From Chloroflexota bacterium (GTDB lineage Bacteria > Chloroflexota > Anaerolineae > Anaerolineales > Villigracilaceae): 51,330 nucleotides of DNA. The translations under genes and the position numbers were made by a program. How positions within the stretch are numbered: the first letter of the stretch is position 1; the number at the start of each line of letters is the position of its first letter. Of this stretch, positions 30,801 through 40,025 are shown in pieces. The notes beneath the pieces were generated by a model. The model was not told the origin of the DNA. It did not search any database and was given only the letters and a program-made list of their open reading frames with translations. The stretch is from contig JAIOAU010000021.1 of assembly GCA_019873655.1 (NCBI GenBank), positions 1 to 51,330 on the forward strand. The letters run 5' to 3'.

Positions 30801-32399
30801 TTATTTCCAGTCGATGCGGTTGATCAATCCGTCGCCTGTGATTTGCTGGGCCTGTCCGCTGCGGGTGTCTACCAGCCAGAGATTGCCCTGGTAGATGATG
30901 GCGATGAAGTCGCCGTTTTCGCTCTCCTGAGGGGCCCAGACGGGGGTTTGGGGTTCGACGCCGGGCAGGCCCTCGGCGGGGAAGAGCGTCTGGCGGTCGG
31001 AGCCGTCGCGGTCCATCACGACCAGGCGATAGCGGCTGGTCTCGCTCTGATCGGGGAAGATGGCCTCCAGAAAGGCGAGGCGGTAGGAGCGTTCGGTCTC
31101 CGACTGGCGCAGGGGGGAGGCGGCCGGGTAGGCGAACATGCCGGTCTGCTCGGCGATGCGGATGTTGGCGCCGTTGACGAGGGAGACGGCGTTCAAGTCG
31201 AAGAAGGGCGATTCTTCGGGGCTGACCAGGCCGGTGGGCGGGGCGTGGGTGACGACGAAGAGAGTCTGGCTGTCGCTGCCCCAGGCCAGACCGGGGACCC
31301 AGGCCCAGTCGCTGTGGGTGTTGAGGGGGGTGATGTCCAGGATGGGGAGGAGCACGCCGTCGCGGGCGTCCACCTGGCCGATGCCGTCGGGGCGGGTGTA
31401 GGCGATGCGGCGGCCGTCGGGGGAGAAGCGGTAAATGGTGCCCCACCAGCCATAGACGCCGCCGTAGTTGGCGTCGAGGATGCGGGTGGCGTTGCCGCGC
31501 TGGCCCGATGGGTAGAACGTCATGAGATACAGGTCGTTGTTCGCCTGCCAGCCGGGGGCGGTGGCGCTCGGCTCGACGGTCGAATAGGCGATTTGGTATC
31601 TCTGCCCCGGCACCCATTCGGCGGAGTGGACGATGTTGGAGACGCGCAGGTTGATGGGGGTCGGCGTCTGGCTGGTCAGGCTGACGACCCAGAGGGTGTT
31701 GATTTCCTCGGAGGGGGGGCGCGTCGAGCGGCGGGTGAAGAGCAGGTATTCACCGTCGGGCGAGAGGGTGAAGATGCGTCCGTCCAGGTCGCCGGTGGTG
31801 ACGATCGGCCGGCGGGCGGCGGTGGTCCCTTCCATGACCCAGGCGTTGCCGGCCGCCAGGTAGGCCAACCGGCCGGGAATGGGCAGCGGCGCAAAGGGAG
31901 ACTGCATCCCGACCATGACGATTTCGGCGGTCGGTTCCTGGAGAACCACTTCCGAGACAACGGTGCTGCGCACTTCGACGCCGTCTTCATAAACACGGCG
32001 GATGGTGATTTCTTTCAATCCGTTGACTCCGGCCTGAATCAGGCGGGTCTCGCCGGTCGGCATGGATTCGTTGCGCAATTCCTGGTGGTCGAAGGGAATC
32101 AAGACCTGCTGGGTTTCGTATTCCTCGCGGACGCGGGTGATCACGATGCGGGTGTCTTGCGAGAGGACAGTATAAGCGGGCGGTTCGACGCGGTCCAACT
32201 GGCCGAGGCGGATTCCGGCCGCGTCCAGGGCAGCCTGGACGGTGCTTCCGGCCGGCAGGGCGACTTGCTGGCTGGCGCCGTCCACGTAGATGTCGACGAG
32301 CAGTCCCTCTTGACGCACCTGCGGCGCGCCGCAGCCGCTCAGGAAGGCGGCGGCGAGCAAGAGCGGGAGAATGATTTTGGGGAGAAAAAGGCGTTTCAT
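30801..32399 (-). CDS. Lipoprotein with DUF348/G5 domains and a beta-propeller-like C-terminus
   Basis: 532 aa from the ATG at 32399. A signal peptide ends in the lipobox LSGC (Cys23 by eye), so the protein is probably lipid-anchored outside the membrane. Residues about 30-95 are DUF348/ubiquitin-like ([20 protein letters not shown]). About 96-160 form a G5 domain ([20 protein letters not shown]). From about 175 WD40/TolB-like blades repeat ([37 protein letters not shown]). G5 domains often bind cell-wall or sugar ligands, so a surface-sensing or adhesion role is possible. It is preceded by another lipoprotein gene. Confidence 0.82.
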   Translation of the reverse strand: MKRLFLPKIILPLLLAAAFLSGCGAPQVRQEGLLVDIYVDGASQQVALPAGSTVQAALDAAGIRLGQLDRVEPPAYTVLSQDTRIVITRVREEYETQQVLIPFDHQELRNESMPTGETRLIQAGVNGLKEITIRRVYEDGVEVRSTVVSEVVLQEPTAEIVMVGMQSPFAPLPIPGRLAYLAAGNAWVMEGTTAARRPIVTTGDLDGRIFTLSPDGEYLLFTRRSTRPPSEEINTLWVVSLTSQTPTPINLRVSNIVHSAEWVPGQRYQIAYSTVEPSATAPGWQANNDLYLMTFYPSGQRGNATRILDANYGGVYGWWGTIYRFSPDGRRIAYTRPDGIGQVDARDGVLLPILDITPLNTHSDWAWVPGLAWGSDSQTLFVVTHAPPTGLVSPEESPFFDLNAVSLVNGANIRIAEQTGMFAYPAASPLRQSETERSYRLAFLEAIFPDQSETSRYRLVVMDRDGSDRQTLFPAEGLPGVEPQTPVWAPQESENGDFIAIIYQGNLWLVDTRSGQAQQITGDGLINRIDWK

Positions 32400-32424
32400 C
32401 GGATGCTGGTATAATCGCTGACGT

Positions 32425-32994
32425 CTAGCGGATGGCGCCGATGAGAAGCATGTAACCCTCGGCGACGATGATGGTCTGCAGGCGGAAGCCGGTGGCGACG
32501 GGACCCAGGGCACCGGTGTAGGCCTCGCTGATGACGACGGTGACCGCCTCGCGCAGGCCCTCCGGCGCGGGCAGAGGCCCGAAGTCGGCGCTGACCAGTT
32601 CGAGGTACAGTCTGCCGTTTTCGTCAACAGCCGGGGCCATGACTACCCGCGCCGTGGCTTGCAGGTAGCCGCTGCGCGCCGTGCCGTAGAGTTGAATCTG
32701 GTTGTTGCGCAAAAAGACTTGCGGGTTGCGCAAAATCGGGTTGGTCTGCGACTCGAATTTGTACGTCAGGTAGGAGGTCAGTTGCGTTTCGCTGATGATG
32801 AGCGTCACCTGACCGGTTTCGGCGCCGGCGGCCACCGCGGTCTGAATGGCGCTGCGCATTTCGCCGACCGCCTCGGTGGAGACGGGGACGGTCTCGGAGG
32901 GGTAGTCTGGGCCGCCGACGTCGATGGTGCAGGCCAGGATGGCGGCCAGGATGACGGCCGCGACCAGGAATAAGAAAGGTTTGTTGGACTTCAT
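32425..32994 (-). CDS. Predicted lipoprotein of unknown function
   Basis: 189 aa. N-terminal signal with lipobox LAAILAC (Cys22), and a mature domain of alternating beta strands (TLIISETQLTSYLTYKFESQ, NNQIQLYGTARSGYLQATAR, FRLQTIIVAEGYMLLIGAI). The strand pattern recalls LmeA/DUF2993- or YpmS-like extracytoplasmic lipid-binding folds, but I cannot confirm it. A TATAAT box (33022-33027, minus strand) lies 27 nt upstream of the ATG, and GAGG precedes the ATG. It probably leads the transcript that continues through the G5 lipoprotein. Confidence 0.8.
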   Translation of the reverse strand: MKSNKPFLFLVAAVILAAILACTIDVGGPDYPSETVPVSTEAVGEMRSAIQTAVAAGAETGQVTLIISETQLTSYLTYKFESQTNPILRNPQVFLRNNQIQLYGTARSGYLQATARVVMAPAVDENGRLYLELVSADFGPLPAPEGLREAVTVVISEAYTGALGPVATGFRLQTIIVAEGYMLLIGAIR

Positions 32995-33021
32995 GAATGA
33001 CCTCGTGTTCGAATGGGAGTT

Positions 33022-33027
33022 ATTATA
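33022..33027 (-). promoter_or_regulatory. -10 box of the lipoprotein gene, overlapping the start of scpB
   Basis: TATAAT on the minus strand lies 27 nt before the ATG at 32994. It ends only 2 nt upstream of the plus-strand scpB ATG, so the two divergent genes share very little regulatory DNA. Confidence 0.5.
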
Positions 33028-33029
33028 GC

Positions 33030-33593
33030 ATGAGCGAGTCTGGAAAACCCGCGCTCGACCTGCCCGCTCTTTTGGAGGCGCTGCTTTTCGTCTCGGCGGA
33101 GCCGGTCTCGCCGGGACAACTGGCGGCCGCGCTGGAGGTGTCGGCGGCGGCGGTCGAAGAGGGGTTGAAGGCGCTGGAGGGGGAACTGCAGAGCCGCGGC
33201 CTGCGGTTGCAGCGTCACGGCGGGCGGGTGCAGTTGACGACCGCCCCGGAGACGGCCGAACTGATCGAACGTTTCCTCGGCCTGGAGGCGACCAGCCGCC
33301 TGAGCCGGGCGGCCCTCGAGACGCTGGCGATTATTGCCTATCAACAGCCGGTTACCCGTCCTTATCTGGAGTCGGTGCGCGGCGTCAGCAGCGATGCGGT
33401 GCTCAAGAGTCTGTTGAGCAAGGGACTGATTCAGGAGGTGGGTCGGGCGGAAGGCCCCGGCCGGCCCATTTTGTATGGCACGACCCCCGATTTCTTGCAG
33501 TACTTCGGCCTGTCTTCGCTGACCGATTTGCCGCCCCTCGATCTGGCCGCGCCGGAAAACGGCAACGGCCATAACGAGGCGTTGAAGGGGTAG
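33030..33593 (+). CDS. scpB: Segregation and condensation protein B
   Basis: 187 aa. ScpB dimers bind ScpA and SMC in chromosome condensation. Two winged-helix domains are visible: LPALLEALLFVSAEPVSPGQL (about 11-30) and SRAALETLAIIAYQQPVTRPYL with RGVSSDAVLKSLLSKGLI (about 90-135). GRPILYGTTPDFLQYFGL closes the family core. The ATG at 33030 gives the usual N-terminus; an upstream ATG at 32997 in frame is less likely. There is no Shine-Dalgarno site. rluB follows 2 bp after the stop, an arrangement common for scpB. No scpA is seen. Confidence 0.93.
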   Translation: MSESGKPALDLPALLEALLFVSAEPVSPGQLAAALEVSAAAVEEGLKALEGELQSRGLRLQRHGGRVQLTTAPETAELIERFLGLEATSRLSRAALETLAIIAYQQPVTRPYLESVRGVSSDAVLKSLLSKGLIQEVGRAEGPGRPILYGTTPDFLQYFGLSSLTDLPPLDLAAPENGNGHNEALKG

Positions 33594-33595
33594 GG

Positions 33596-34336
33596 ATGGA
33601 AGAACGCTTGCAGAAGATTCTGGCGCGGGCGGGATACGGTTCGCGGCGGGCGTGCGAGGCGATCGTCGCCGCTGGCCGGGTGCAGGTCAACGGGCGGGTG
33701 GCCCGCCTGGGGGACAAGGCCGATCCGGGGCGCGATCAAATCCTCGTTGACGGACATCCGCTGGAGGCCGAGCCGAGGCTCTATGTGATGCTCTACAAGC
33801 CGCGCGGCGTGCTTTCTACCGTCCGCGAGCCGGGCGGACGGCAGACGGCGCGCGACCTGGTCGACTTGCCCGGGACGCTCTACCCCGTTGGTCGTCTCGA
33901 CTTCGACTCGGAGGGCCTACTTCTGATGACCAACGACGGCGAACTGGCCAACCAGTTGACCCATCCCCGCTACGAACACGAAAAAGAATACCGCGTTCTG
34001 GTGGCCCGTCATCCCGACGCCAAACAGTTGGATCTGTGGCGGCGCGGGGTGGTCCTGCCCGACGGCTACCGCACGCAGCCGGCGGAGGTGTTCGTCGAGG
34101 GGCGGCACGGGAAGGGCACCTGGCTGCGGGTCATTTTGAGGGAGGGTCACAAGCGCCAGATTCGAGAAATGGGGCGGGTGACCGGTCTGCCGGTGGTCAA
34201 ACTCATCCGGGTGCGGATGGGGACGCTCGAACTCGGGCGGCTCAAGCCGGGTCAGTGGCGCTACTTGACCGAGCGGGAGGTAGCGTCTCTAAAGAAGCCT
34301 CCGGCGCGCAAAACTGACGGTCCTGCAAAGAAATGA
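33596..34336 (+). CDS. rluB: RsuA/RluB-family pseudouridine synthase
   Basis: 246 aa. S4 RNA-binding domain (about 1-50, LQKILARAGYGSRRACEAIV), then the catalytic domain with GRLDFDSEGLLL (Asp102 catalytic), YKPRGVLST near 67-75, KEYRVLV and EGHKRQIREM. It isomerises a uridine in rRNA, probably in the large subunit. The basic tail KKPPARKTDGPAKK extends past the core. Its ATG follows the scpB stop after 2 bp, so co-translation is likely. Family members RluB, RluE, RluF and RsuA cannot be separated with certainty here. Confidence 0.9.
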   Translation: MEERLQKILARAGYGSRRACEAIVAAGRVQVNGRVARLGDKADPGRDQILVDGHPLEAEPRLYVMLYKPRGVLSTVREPGGRQTARDLVDLPGTLYPVGRLDFDSEGLLLMTNDGELANQLTHPRYEHEKEYRVLVARHPDAKQLDLWRRGVVLPDGYRTQPAEVFVEGRHGKGTWLRVILREGHKRQIREMGRVTGLPVVKLIRVRMGTLELGRLKPGQWRYLTEREVASLKKPPARKTDGPAKK

Positions 34337-34368
34337 ATTCCCCGGTCGCAGAAAGGGCCGGGGAATTC
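34335..34368. terminator. Stem-loop after rluB
   Basis: An 11-bp perfect stem, GAATTCCCCGG (34335-34345) and CCGGGGAATTC (34358-34368), lies just past the rluB stop, between convergent genes. There is no T-run, so its ability to terminate is uncertain. Confidence 0.55.
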
Positions 34369-34426
34369 GCATAGTCAGATATACTTGGATGGGTGATGCG
34401 TTTGCGCTGCTATTCGGTTGCGCGCC

Positions 34427-35068
34427 CTACATCTCGCGCACGTCCAGCACCTCTTCGACCAGCGGCGCAATCACCTCTTTGACCTGTTTTTTCGGCAGCC
34501 CCACCACTTTGATTGTGACCGTGCGCGTGCTGGTGTCGTGACCCAGGAAGGTGGTCATGGCGATGATGTTGGCGTTCAGGTCGCCCAGCGCCTTGCCGAT
34601 GCGGGCGAATTGACCGGGCTTGTCGGGGATCGAGACGGTGATGCGCACGCCTTTCTCGCGGGCGCCCATCAGTTCCAGGAAGATTTTGAACAGGTCGGTC
34701 TCGGTGATGATGCCGACCACCTTCTTGCCCTCCATGACCGGCAGGCCGCCGACTTTGTTGTCGGCCATGATGCGGGCCGCCTCCTCGATGGGGCAATTGC
34801 TGTCCACGGTCAGCACGTCCTTGCGCATCACTTTTTCGACCGTGATCTTGCTGAGCAGGTAATTGAGTTCCCACATGCTCAGCGTGGTGGCCGACGAGGG
34901 AGAGGCGTTCAAAATATCGCTCTCCGAGACGATGCCGATCATTTTGCCGTTTTTGACGACCGGGGCGCGCCGGATATGCTCCGACCGAAACAGGTTGAGC
35001 GCCTCCTGAATGGGCATTTCGGGCGGGACGGTAATTACAGGATGGGACATTCGTTCGCCGACAAGCAT
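34427..35068 (-). CDS. CBS-domain pair with C-terminal ACT domain (AcuB-like)
   Basis: 213 aa. Two CBS domains (MSHPVITVPPEMPIQEALNL, then VMRKDVLTVDSNCPIEEAAR) form an adenine-nucleotide-binding module. They are followed from about residue 140 by an ACT domain (RITVSIPDKPGQFARIGKAL) that binds amino acids. There is no enzyme domain, so it should be a regulator responding to adenylates or amino acids, resembling AcuB-type proteins. GGAGG precedes the ATG, and TATAAT (35111-35116, minus strand) lies 42 nt upstream. Confidence 0.85.
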   Translation of the reverse strand: MLVGERMSHPVITVPPEMPIQEALNLFRSEHIRRAPVVKNGKMIGIVSESDILNASPSSATTLSMWELNYLLSKITVEKVMRKDVLTVDSNCPIEEAARIMADNKVGGLPVMEGKKVVGIITETDLFKIFLELMGAREKGVRITVSIPDKPGQFARIGKALGDLNANIIAMTTFLGHDTSTRTVTIKVVGLPKKQVKEVIAPLVEEVLDVREM

Positions 35069-35146
35069 GATAGCCTCCTTTTGATTTTAGAACAGTGGAT
35101 GGATGATTCGATTATATCCTGACGGCTTGGCTTTTTTCAATGGGTT

Positions 35147-36514
35147 TCACTCGGCAAAAGCCACCAGCAGGCGCGCCATATGTTTGGCGTGCTTGAGGTA
35201 CAAATCCAGGCGGATGTTCTCGTTGGGGGCGTGGGCGCGGCTGTCGGGATGGCCCAGGCCGGCGGTCGCGACCGGCAGGCTCAGGTCGTGGACGAAGGGC
35301 GCGTTCGGCCCCGAACCGCCGGAGAGCGGGACCAGGCGGTGCGGCTTGCCGTAGACTTCATCGCCGGTCTTGCTGACCAGGGCGACGAAGGGATGATCGG
35401 GGTCGGTGCGGGCCGGGGCCTGGCCGCCCAGGTAGGCGATTTGCACATCCGGGAAACCTTCGGCGTCCAGGTGGCGGCGCAACTGATCGAGCACGTCTTC
35501 GGGCTGCTGGTCGGGGACGAGGCGGAAGTCCACCTTGGCCGAGGCGCGCGCCGGCTGGACGGTCTTCGAGCCGGGGCCCTGGTAGCCGGAGGTCAGGCCG
35601 CAGATGGTGCAGGTCGGGCTGAAGACCTCCTCGACGCGCAGGGCGACGCCGTCGGTCAGCCCCTTGATGAACGTCTTGACGCCAAATTGCTGTTTGTAGA
35701 CCTCGGAGGTCTCGGGCAGGGCGGCCATCAGTTCGACGTCGCGCCGGGAGGGCGGGCGCACTTTGTCGTAGAAGCCGGGCAGGCGGATGCGCTCGTCGGG
35801 GCCTTTGAGTGTGTTCAACGCCCAGACCAGCCGCCAGGCGGCGTTGGGGAAGATCGAGCCGCCCAGCCCGGAGTGGACGTCGATCGCCGCCGTCTCGACC
35901 GAGAGTTCGACGTAGCAGATGCCGCGCAGGCCGAGGTACTGCACGGGGGTCTCTTCGTGGTCCACGCCGCCGAACTCCCAGATGCAGGCGTCGGCCCGCA
36001 ACCGGTCGCGGTGCTGGCGGACGAAGCCAGGCAGACTGGCGCTGGAGGTCTCCTCCTCGCCCTCGATGATGAATTTGACGCCGCAGGGCAGGTCGCCCAG
36101 TTCGGCCAGGAGGGCGTCGATGGCGAACAGGCGGGCGACGAGGTGGCCCTTGTCGTCGCAGACGCCGCGCCCGTAGAGTTTGCCGTCCCGCAGGCTGGGT
36201 TCGAAGGGTGGCGTCTCCCACAACTCGAGCGGTTCGGGCGGCTGGACGTCGTAGTGGTTGTAGAAGAGCAGGGTCTTGTCGCTCTGGCCCTTGCGCTCTC
36301 CGAAGACGACCGGCGCGCCGGCAGTGGGCAGGATTTGGACCTCGAAGCCGCGTCGGCGCAGCAGGTCGGCGGTCAGGGCGGCGCATTCCTGGATGCCCCA
36401 GTTTTGCGCGCCGACCGAGGGCTGGGCTACCAGCCGCGACAACTCGGCGATGGAGTCGTCGAGGTGGGTTTCGAGGTAGGAGTCGAGGTTGTCGAAGGTG
36501 GGTTTCTTGATCAT
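35147..36514 (-). CDS. M20 family dipeptidase (CPG2/carnosinase-like)
   Basis: 455 aa. Metal-dependent hydrolase of peptides or N-acyl amino acids. Zn ligands and catalytic residues are in place: His87 and Asp89 (YNHYDVQP), bridging Asp120 (GRGVCDDKG), Glu153/Glu154 (EGEEETSS), and the final His near RAHAPNE. A lid domain (IDVHSGLGGSIFPNAAW) is typical of the PepV/CNDP-like group. Length and PQPPEPLELW suggest a dipeptidase. The ATG at 36514 follows a GAGGGTTCTGAGGG repeat. A second, distant M20 gene lies at 44.5 kb. Confidence 0.9.
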   Translation of the reverse strand: MIKKPTFDNLDSYLETHLDDSIAELSRLVAQPSVGAQNWGIQECAALTADLLRRRGFEVQILPTAGAPVVFGERKGQSDKTLLFYNHYDVQPPEPLELWETPPFEPSLRDGKLYGRGVCDDKGHLVARLFAIDALLAELGDLPCGVKFIIEGEEETSSASLPGFVRQHRDRLRADACIWEFGGVDHEETPVQYLGLRGICYVELSVETAAIDVHSGLGGSIFPNAAWRLVWALNTLKGPDERIRLPGFYDKVRPPSRRDVELMAALPETSEVYKQQFGVKTFIKGLTDGVALRVEEVFSPTCTICGLTSGYQGPGSKTVQPARASAKVDFRLVPDQQPEDVLDQLRRHLDAEGFPDVQIAYLGGQAPARTDPDHPFVALVSKTGDEVYGKPHRLVPLSGGSGPNAPFVHDLSLPVATAGLGHPDSRAHAPNENIRLDLYLKHAKHMARLLVAFAE

Positions 36515-36521
36515 GGAGGTT

Positions 36522-36587
36522 ATGAGTGGGGTGAGGGTTCTGAGGGATTGAGGGTTCTGAGGGGGTGAGGTATCTGAAGGGGCGAGG
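36522..36587. repeat. GTGAGGGTTCTGAGGG tandem repeat upstream of the M20 gene
   Basis: Words of GAGGGTTCTGAGGG, GATTGAGGGTTCTGAGGG and GGTGAGGTATCTGAAGG follow one another in the gap between the VTT-protein stop and the M20 start. No promoter is evident in it. Confidence 0.7.
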
Positions 36588-36588
36588 T

Positions 36589-37158
36589 TCAGCCGAACAG
36601 CCGCCCGATCGAGAGCGAGCCGCCGTAGGCGATAACCAGCATCTTGATGAATTGGCCGGGGAAAACCCACAGCAAGAACTTGTGAATGGGCATCTTGAGC
36701 ACCCCGGCGGCCACGCCCACCAGGTCGAAGACGGGGTTGGGGATGACGGCCAGCACCAGAATGGCCGGCCCGCCGTATTTGCGCACCCAGGCGGTGATCT
36801 TTTCGTACCGCTTCCAGTTCTCGATCACCGCCCGGCCGCTGTAACCGGCCAGGTAGCCGGAGAGTTCGCCCACCGCCGCGCCGGCAGCGGCCGCGGCGGC
36901 CACGCCGACTGGGTGGAGCAGTCCGCTCATGGCGAAGACGACCGCCAGACCGGGGACGGGAATCAGGACGGTGGCATAGGCGAGCAGCGTGATGAGGAAG
37001 ATGCCCGGGTAGCCGTAAACGGCAAAGTTCTCGATTCTGTCTTTGAGCAGGTAGGCTGCCACCGTGACGCCGATGACGATGACGAGCGCCAGGATGCGGG
37101 AGAGGTTGACGAGCCAGGTCGGCTTGCGTGAGGCGGCGGAAGCGGGGGCTTTGTCCAT
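36589..37158 (-). CDS. VTT-domain (DedA/TMEM64-like) membrane protein
   Basis: 189 aa with about five membrane spans. The VTT/SNARE-associated core shows GYPGIFLITLLAYATVLIPVPG (about 45-70), GELSGYLAGYSGRA (96-110), and PNPVFDLVGVAAGVLKMPIHK (about 140-160). Family members are lipid scramblases or flippases. Start at 37158 gives MDKAPASAASRKP before the first span. It follows the cyclophilin gene with a 1-bp gap and is probably in one transcript with udk, ppi, M20 and the CBS-ACT gene. Confidence 0.87.
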   Translation of the reverse strand: MDKAPASAASRKPTWLVNLSRILALVIVIGVTVAAYLLKDRIENFAVYGYPGIFLITLLAYATVLIPVPGLAVVFAMSGLLHPVGVAAAAAAGAAVGELSGYLAGYSGRAVIENWKRYEKITAWVRKYGGPAILVLAVIPNPVFDLVGVAAGVLKMPIHKFLLWVFPGQFIKMLVIAYGGSLSIGRLFG

Positions 37159-37159
37159 T

Positions 37160-37666
37160 TCAGGCTTCGGTAATGTCAACGGAGAGAATCTTGACCCCGG
37201 GATATTCCGGCCGAATCGGATCGCGCGGCGGAATGGAGAGCAGGACGTCCATGCCGGCGATGACCTGTCCGAAGACGCTGTGCTTGCCGTCCAGCCAGGG
37301 CGTGGGGACGTGGGTGATGAAGAACTGCGAGCCGTTGGTGTTCGGGCCGGCGTTGGCCATCGAGAGCACGCCCGGCTTGTCGTGCCGCAGGGAGGGGTGG
37401 AATTCGTCCTCGAAGCGGTAGCCGGGTCCGCCCGAGCCGCGGCCGGTCGGGTCGCCGCTCTGGGCCATGAAATCGGCGATGACGCGGTGAAAGATGACGC
37501 CGTCGTAGAAGCCCTGCCGCGCCAGGAAGACGAAGTTGTTGACGGTGCGCGGGGCTTTGTCGGCAAAGAGTTCGAGGACGATGTCCCCCTTTTCGGTGTG
37601 CAGGGCGGCGGTGTATTTCTTGGCCGGGTCGATCTGCATGGCAGGCGGGGTGGTCCATTGTTTCAT
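37160..37666 (-). CDS. Cyclophilin-type peptidyl-prolyl isomerase
   Basis: 168 aa, cytosolic (no signal). It catalyses cis-trans isomerisation of X-Pro bonds. The signature [19 protein letters not shown] carries the catalytic Arg. Active-site elements [25 protein letters not shown] and [13 protein letters not shown] are present. The N-terminal 15 residues ([12 protein letters not shown]) are an extension. It is followed by the VTT protein with no gap. Confidence 0.93.
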   Translation of the reverse strand: MKQWTTPPAMQIDPAKKYTAALHTEKGDIVLELFADKAPRTVNNFVFLARQGFYDGVIFHRVIADFMAQSGDPTGRGSGGPGYRFEDEFHPSLRHDKPGVLSMANAGPNTNGSQFFITHVPTPWLDGKHSVFGQVIAGMDVLLSIPPRDPIRPEYPGVKILSVDITEA

Positions 37667-37694
37667 GGGAAGGAAATCCTTTCTGCGAAAAATG

Positions 37695-37716
37695 GAACAG
37701 GCCGGAAGGCCTGTTC
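37695..37716. repeat. GAACAGGCC-GGAA-GGCCTGTTC palindrome between ppi and udk
   Basis: A 9-bp perfect stem with a GGAA tetraloop overlaps the last base of udk's stop codon region. It is related to the hairpins at 2311-2385 and could weaken read-through between udk and ppi. Confidence 0.65.
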
Positions 37717-38339
37717 TACAAGAGGGCTTCGATTCTTGCTACGACCATATCCAGGGCGGCGACGTTGAAACCGCCTTCGGGGATGATGACATCGGCGTAC
37801 CGCTTGGACGGCTCGACGAATTCCAGGTGCATCGGGCGGACGGTGGCCAGGTATTGCTTGATGACCGATTCGACTGTCCGGCCGCGCTCGGCGATGTCGC
37901 GCTGCAGGCGGCGGATGAAGCGGATGTCGGAATCGGTGTCCACGAAAATTTTGACGTCGAACAGGTCCCGCAGGGCTTTTTCGGCGAAGATGAGGATGCC
38001 CTCGACCAGGATGACCGGCCGCGGCTGGACGGTGAAGGTCTGCGCCGTGCGGCTGTGGGTGGCGAAGTCGTAAACCGGGACTTCGACCGGCCGCCCGTCT
38101 TTCAGGTCGAGGATGTGCTGGATGAGCAGGTCGGTCTCGAGCGAGTCGGGGTGGTCGAAGTTGACCTCGGCGCGGCGGGCGGGGGGCAGGCCGCTCAGGT
38201 CACGGTAGTATGAATCATGCTGCAGGAAGGCAATGCGCGGCGGTCCGACGCGCTGCAGGATGGTCTGGGCGACGGTCGTCTTGCCGGAACCCGATCCGCC
38301 GGCGATGCCGATGACGAGAGGAGAATCGCGTTTGGGCAT
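37716..38339 (-). CDS. udk: Uridine kinase
   Basis: 207 aa from the ATG at 38339. It phosphorylates uridine and cytidine in pyrimidine salvage. P-loop GGSGSGKTT (14-22), [14 protein letters not shown] (about 38-51), [39 protein letters not shown], and [23 protein letters not shown] are all family features. The upstream in-frame start at 38507 is rejected because TATAAT lies just 6 nt before 38339. Pairs functionally with the pyrimidine-nucleoside phosphorylase at 7.5 kb. Confidence 0.95.
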   Translation of the reverse strand: MPKRDSPLVIGIAGGSGSGKTTVAQTILQRVGPPRIAFLQHDSYYRDLSGLPPARRAEVNFDHPDSLETDLLIQHILDLKDGRPVEVPVYDFATHSRTAQTFTVQPRPVILVEGILIFAEKALRDLFDVKIFVDTDSDIRFIRRLQRDIAERGRTVESVIKQYLATVRPMHLEFVEPSKRYADVIIPEGGFNVAALDMVVARIEALL

Positions 38340-38345
38340 GATGGA

Positions 38346-38351
38346 ATTATA
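38346..38351 (-). promoter_or_regulatory. -10 box of a probable leaderless udk promoter
   Basis: TATAAT on the minus strand, then TCCATC (6 nt), then the ATG at 38339. There is no room for a Shine-Dalgarno site. Confidence 0.55.
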
Positions 38352-38396
38352 CCCGCGCCCGTTCATTTCGTTGGGAACTCTCTTTGGGCGACATGC

Positions 38397-38402
38397 TATA
38401 AT
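38397..38402 (+). promoter_or_regulatory. -10 box of the aldehyde dehydrogenase gene
   Basis: TATAAT at 38397-38402 gives a leader of about 118 nt before the ATG at 38527, with GGAG at 38514-38517. The unusually long leader for this window has no recognisable structure. Confidence 0.5.
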
Positions 38403-38526
38403 ACCCCTGCTTTCTTTCCGGCGACAAGATGATTTTGCAGTTATCGTCATCAGTCTGAGATCGCGTCCAAACGGGGCCGCTGGCGCTGATCGGCCTCGAA
38501 AACTCATGAGTTACGGAGATTCTTGG

Positions 38527-39960
38527 ATGAAAAAGCATTCTTTCTTGATCGGCGGCCAATGGCGGACGAGCGCTGAAACGGCCGAAGTGCGTTTCCCCTA
38601 CAACGATGAACTCGTGGCGGAGGTGTATCAGGCCTCGGACGCCGACCTCGAAGACGCCATCCTGGCCGCCCAGCGCGGCTTCGAGGCGACCCGCAAACTG
38701 CCCTCTCACGTCCGCTCGAAGATTTTGCTTGCTCTGCTGGCGCAGATGGAGCGGCGCAGCGAGGAACTCATCGAGACCTTGATTCTGGAGGGAGGCAAGA
38801 CCCGCAGCGTAGCCGCCGCCGAGGTGGCGCGCGCCAAAGAGACGGTGCGGATTTCGGCCGAGGAGGCCAAACGCATTGGCGGCGAAATCGTCCCCATTGA
38901 CTGGACCGAATTGGGCGAGGGCCGCCTGGGAATCGTCCGGCGCTTCCCGCTCGGCGTCATCGCCTGCATCGCGCCGTTCAACTATCCGCTCAACCTGGCC
39001 TGCCACAAAGTGGCTCCCGCCATGGCGGCTGGCAACGCCTTCATTCTCAAACCGGCCTCGGCCACGCCGCTCTCGGCGCTGATTCTGGGCGAGATGATTC
39101 TGGAAGCCGGTTACCCGCCCGAAGCGGTCAGCGTGGTCACCTGCCGAGGGGCGAAGGCCGAGAAACTGGCCACCGACTCGCGCATCGCCTTCCTGACCTT
39201 CACCGGCAGTTCGGAGGTCGGCTGGCATCTCAAGAGCCTGGCCGGGCGCAAACGGGTCTGCATGGAACTGGGCGGCAACGCTGCTGCCGTCGTCCACGAG
39301 GACGCCAACTTGGAGTACGCCGTCGGGCGGATCGCCAACGGCGGGGTGGCCAACGCCGGGCAGAACTGCATTTCGGTCCAGCGCGTCTTTCTGCATCGTC
39401 CCATCTACAATCAGGCGCTCGAAATGCTCCTCGATAAGTTTGCCGGGTTCACCGTCGGCGACCCGCGCCTGGCCGAGACGGTCGTCGGGCCGATGATCGA
39501 CAAGAAGGCGGCCGCCGAGGCCTACGAGAAGGTGCAGGAGGCCGTCGCCCAGGGCGCTCGCATCGCTTACGGCGGGCGGCTGGAGGGGGCGATTCTCTAC
39601 CCCACCATTCTGACCGACACGACCCCGGAGATGCGCGTCAACCGCACCGAGATCTTCGCGCCGGTCATCACGGTCACCCCTTACGATACCTGGGACGAAG
39701 CCATCCGCCTGGCCAACGACACCGATTACGGCTTGCAGTCGGGCATCTTCACCCAGAACGTGAACCGCATCCTGCGGGCCTTCGAGGAGATTCGGGTCGG
39801 CGGGTTGCAGGTCAACGACGTCTCGACCTTCCGCATCGACCAGATGCCCTACGGCGGCGTCAAGGGCTCGGGGGAGGGCCGCGAGGGGCCGCGCTACGCC
39901 ATCGAGGAGATGACCGAGCCGCGCCTGATGGTCATCAATTTGCCGGGCGGCAAGGAATAA
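38527..39960 (+). CDS. NAD(P)-dependent aldehyde dehydrogenase
   Basis: 477 aa. It oxidises an aldehyde to an acid. Cys281 (GQNCISVQRV) is the nucleophile, Glu247 (MELGGNA) the base, Asn152 (APFNYPLNL) the oxyanion residue, and FTGSSEVG the cofactor loop. Close in layout to the Ga3P/lactaldehyde/succinate-semialdehyde groups (ALDH9/11/21-like), but the substrate is not fixed. GGAG lies 9 nt before the ATG at 38527; the ATG at 38506 in frame has no such site. A good terminator follows. Confidence 0.92.
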   Translation: MKKHSFLIGGQWRTSAETAEVRFPYNDELVAEVYQASDADLEDAILAAQRGFEATRKLPSHVRSKILLALLAQMERRSEELIETLILEGGKTRSVAAAEVARAKETVRISAEEAKRIGGEIVPIDWTELGEGRLGIVRRFPLGVIACIAPFNYPLNLACHKVAPAMAAGNAFILKPASATPLSALILGEMILEAGYPPEAVSVVTCRGAKAEKLATDSRIAFLTFTGSSEVGWHLKSLAGRKRVCMELGGNAAAVVHEDANLEYAVGRIANGGVANAGQNCISVQRVFLHRPIYNQALEMLLDKFAGFTVGDPRLAETVVGPMIDKKAAAEAYEKVQEAVAQGARIAYGGRLEGAILYPTILTDTTPEMRVNRTEIFAPVITVTPYDTWDEAIRLANDTDYGLQSGIFTQNVNRILRAFEEIRVGGLQVNDVSTFRIDQMPYGGVKGSGEGREGPRYAIEEMTEPRLMVINLPGGKE

Positions 39961-39986
39961 CCATTCCTCCTGCTCCAAAAGAAAAA

Positions 39987-40018
39987 ATCCTGGCGGACGT
40001 TTCCGTCAGGATTTTTTT
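39987..40018. terminator. Terminator after the aldehyde dehydrogenase gene
   Basis: ATCCTGGCGGA (39987-39997) and TCCGTCAGGAT (40002-40012) pair with one G-T, and the stem is flanked by an A-run and followed by TTTTTTT. It can act for the plus-strand gene and, through the A-run, for the tRNA transcript on minus. Confidence 0.85.
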
Positions 40019-40025
40019 GATCAGA